A DNA stretch of 39,644 nt from a virus, in the IMG/VR virus record IMGVR_UViG_3300030060_003886, positions 1 through 39,644 of that record; one strand, given 5' to 3'. The notes under the pieces are model-generated. The model had not been told where the DNA came from. It made no database searches and was given only the letters and a program-made list of their open reading frames with translations. The stretch's first letter is position 1. The number at the start of each line of letters is the position of its first letter. This document shows, piece after piece, positions 38,332-39,644 of the stretch. The position numbers and the translations under genes were made by a program.

Positions 38332-39644
38332 CTACAAGTCAAATGCCACATACAATACTCCAGCAACGTGAGTCACACTACCGCCGCTAGATGACCTCTT
38401 TATCAAAAGTAAGTCATCTGCAGCGACTGTCAAAGGACTGGATAATTCTACTGTTGTGGTGTAGTTAGTACCATTTGGATTCGATAGTGAGGTTCTTGCG
38501 ACATCGACATCTAAAGTTGTCTCCACACCCCCGCTAAGTTTCCTTATTTGCCATGTGTCCGTTCCTGAATTTGTGGTTATGGAACCAGCATAGTAGTGAA
38601 GACTGAGGGCCATTACCTTACCTGCTCTCGGCATTGGGTAAGAGTTTGGATTGACAGTCCCATCACCACCCGGAGGTGCGCGTAAATCAACGGTCCCGGT
38701 TCCCATGCTTGTCCTTTGGTAGTAGTATTTCTGCATGGTATTGAAAGAAGTCTTACTATCACTCCTGATGTTACCAGCGACTGTCACACCATCAGAATCC
38801 GAATGAATCCTGAGTCTCTCTACTGCCGCACCGCTTGAAATGCTGCTTGTACCAGAGTAGAACACCAAATCATTTTCGTTTTGTAATCTCCAATCATTGT
38901 AGTTGTCACCACTACCCCATGTATCATGCGTACCTCGCATCATCTCTATTCTTGGTGTGGGGCTTGAGTTGGTATCTGCGTGAACCCTAATTACTTTGGT
39001 CGGGTTATCATCTTGGAACATGATAGCCCCACCTGCCTTTATCCTCATTCTCTCGATAGAAGTGGTGTCGTCGTTTTGGTCAATGGGTGATGTGAAGAAT
39101 GCTAAAGCCCCACCCTTGTCACCTGTGCCGTGGGTTTCTGCTGCATAAGCCGCGATACCTGCTGATGCCTCAAGCACACTACTTGGGTCATTACCGTCAG
39201 TTGAATCGAAACCGATACCGCCGAGCAAGTCGCCACTAGAAGTTGATGCATCTGCTCTGACAATCATCATTCCGTTGTCGCCATCAGCACCTGTGTGATT
39301 GACTTGGAATCTGTTCTCAGGTGTTACAGTCCCTATTCCGACCTTGCCATCGCCCTCTATGCTCATTCGGATGTTGTTTCCGTTGGTCTTGAACACAATG
39401 GCCTCGTTCTCATCGTTTCTAATTTGAAGACCGTCATTTGAATGGTCGCCAATTATCTTATTGCCACCATCAAAGGTAATGGCTTCGTTTGCTCCTGTCA
39501 CAGTGATGCTACCGGCTACTTCTAATTCTGTTGAAGGACTCGTAGTGGCTATTCCGACCCTACCATCGCCTCTTACAATCATCACATCTTCGTTATCGCT
39601 GAATCTGAATGTGAAGTTATCAGACGATGCAGTTCCGCCTTCGT
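38332..39644 (-). CDS. Tail fibre / receptor-binding protein, 5'-truncated
   Basis: The frame is open to the right edge, so the N terminus is outside the window; internal GTG/ATG near 39585 are not the start. Repeats of the form GDGxVGI..T.SP or TP (GDGRVGIATTSPS, GDGKVGIGTVTPE), then an LEVAGSIT or FQVNHTG strand, mark phage tail fibres with beta-helical or coiled stalks. The end, rich in Gly/Ser/Thr with LSSPLTVAADDLLLIKRS, is a likely beta-sandwich tip that binds the cell surface. As the first gene upstream of a leftward block it belongs to the late virion region. Confidence 0.85.
   Translation of the reverse strand, partial: EGGTASSDNFTFRFSDNEDVMIVRGDGRVGIATTSPSTELEVAGSITVTGANEAITFDGGNKIIGDHSNDGLQIRNDENEAIVFKTNGNNIRMSIEGDGKVGIGTVTPENRFQVNHTGADGDNGMMIVRADASTSSGDLLGGIGFDSTDGNDPSSVLEASAGIAAYAAETHGTGDKGGALAFFTSPIDQNDDTTSIERMRIKAGGAIMFQDDNPTKVIRVHADTNSSPTPRIEMMRGTHDTWGSGDNYNDWRLQNENDLVFYSGTSSISSGAAVERLRIHSDSDGVTVAGNIRSDSKTSFNTMQKYYYQRTSMGTGTVDLRAPPGGDGTVNPNSYPMPRAGKVMALSLHYYAGSITTNSGTDTWQIRKLSGGVETTLDVDVARTSLSNPNGTNYTTTVELSSPLTVAADDLLLIKRSSSGGSVTHVAGVLYVAFDL

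Overview
The window (39,644 bp) is a densely packed piece of a double-stranded DNA virus genome. It encodes an archaeal/eukaryotic-type replication set (family B DNA polymerase, sliding clamp, RFC small-subunit clamp loader, PriS-like primase with a PriL-like tail, XPF/ERCC4 nuclease, Cas4/RecB-like Fe-S nuclease, RecA/Sak4-like ATPase, SNF2 helicase) and a group II chaperonin (thermosome). It also carries head-tail phage genes: a tail-assembly-chaperone-like protein, a tail fibre, and small phage-family orphans. The roughly balanced base composition, TTTATAG-type TATA boxes and the gene set fit a tailed virus of a marine euryarchaeon. The magroviruses of Marine Group II (Poseidoniales) are the best-known match. 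That host assignment is inference from gene content, not from a search.

Layout. 1-629: end of an unrecognised gene. 630-1091: the only long non-coding stretch, rich in perfect hairpins and AT-rich at its right end. 1092-14939: a rightward run of small unknown genes around four large ones: a 1417-residue protein with a phosphohistidine-swivel-like motif, a CX5R phosphatase-like protein with zinc clusters, a 562-residue unknown, and a DUF932 protein. 14940-15056: an intergenic element whose two inverted repeats interleave (A-B-A'-B'). 15057-20984: winged-helix proteins, tiny zinc proteins and a HARP-SNF2 helicase. 21011-32669: the replication and repair block. 32736-36551: an ATPase (possible replicative helicase), a DEDD exonuclease, the thermosome and a small membrane protein. 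36552-36741: convergent junction with a second GAGGGAGG/CCTCCCTC inverted repeat. 36742-39644: leftward genes ending at the right edge in a tail fibre.

The genes are chained by ATGA, GTGA and TAATG overlaps, so most of the plus strand is probably a few long polycistronic units. Three units seem to start at 21011, 22754 and 32736, each with a TATA-like box about 30 nt before the start codon, as expected for leaderless archaeal transcripts. In many genes the Shine-Dalgarno of the next gene lies in the last codons, giving a run of C-terminal glutamates.

The most interesting points are: a 39-residue protein directly after the polymerase with two PIP-box-like motifs; a ligase homologue that has apparently lost its nucleotidyl-acceptor lysine; the swivel-like histidine motif in the 1417-residue protein; and the pair of related structured intergenic elements. 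I saw no tRNA, rRNA, CRISPR array, integrase or insertion sequence.
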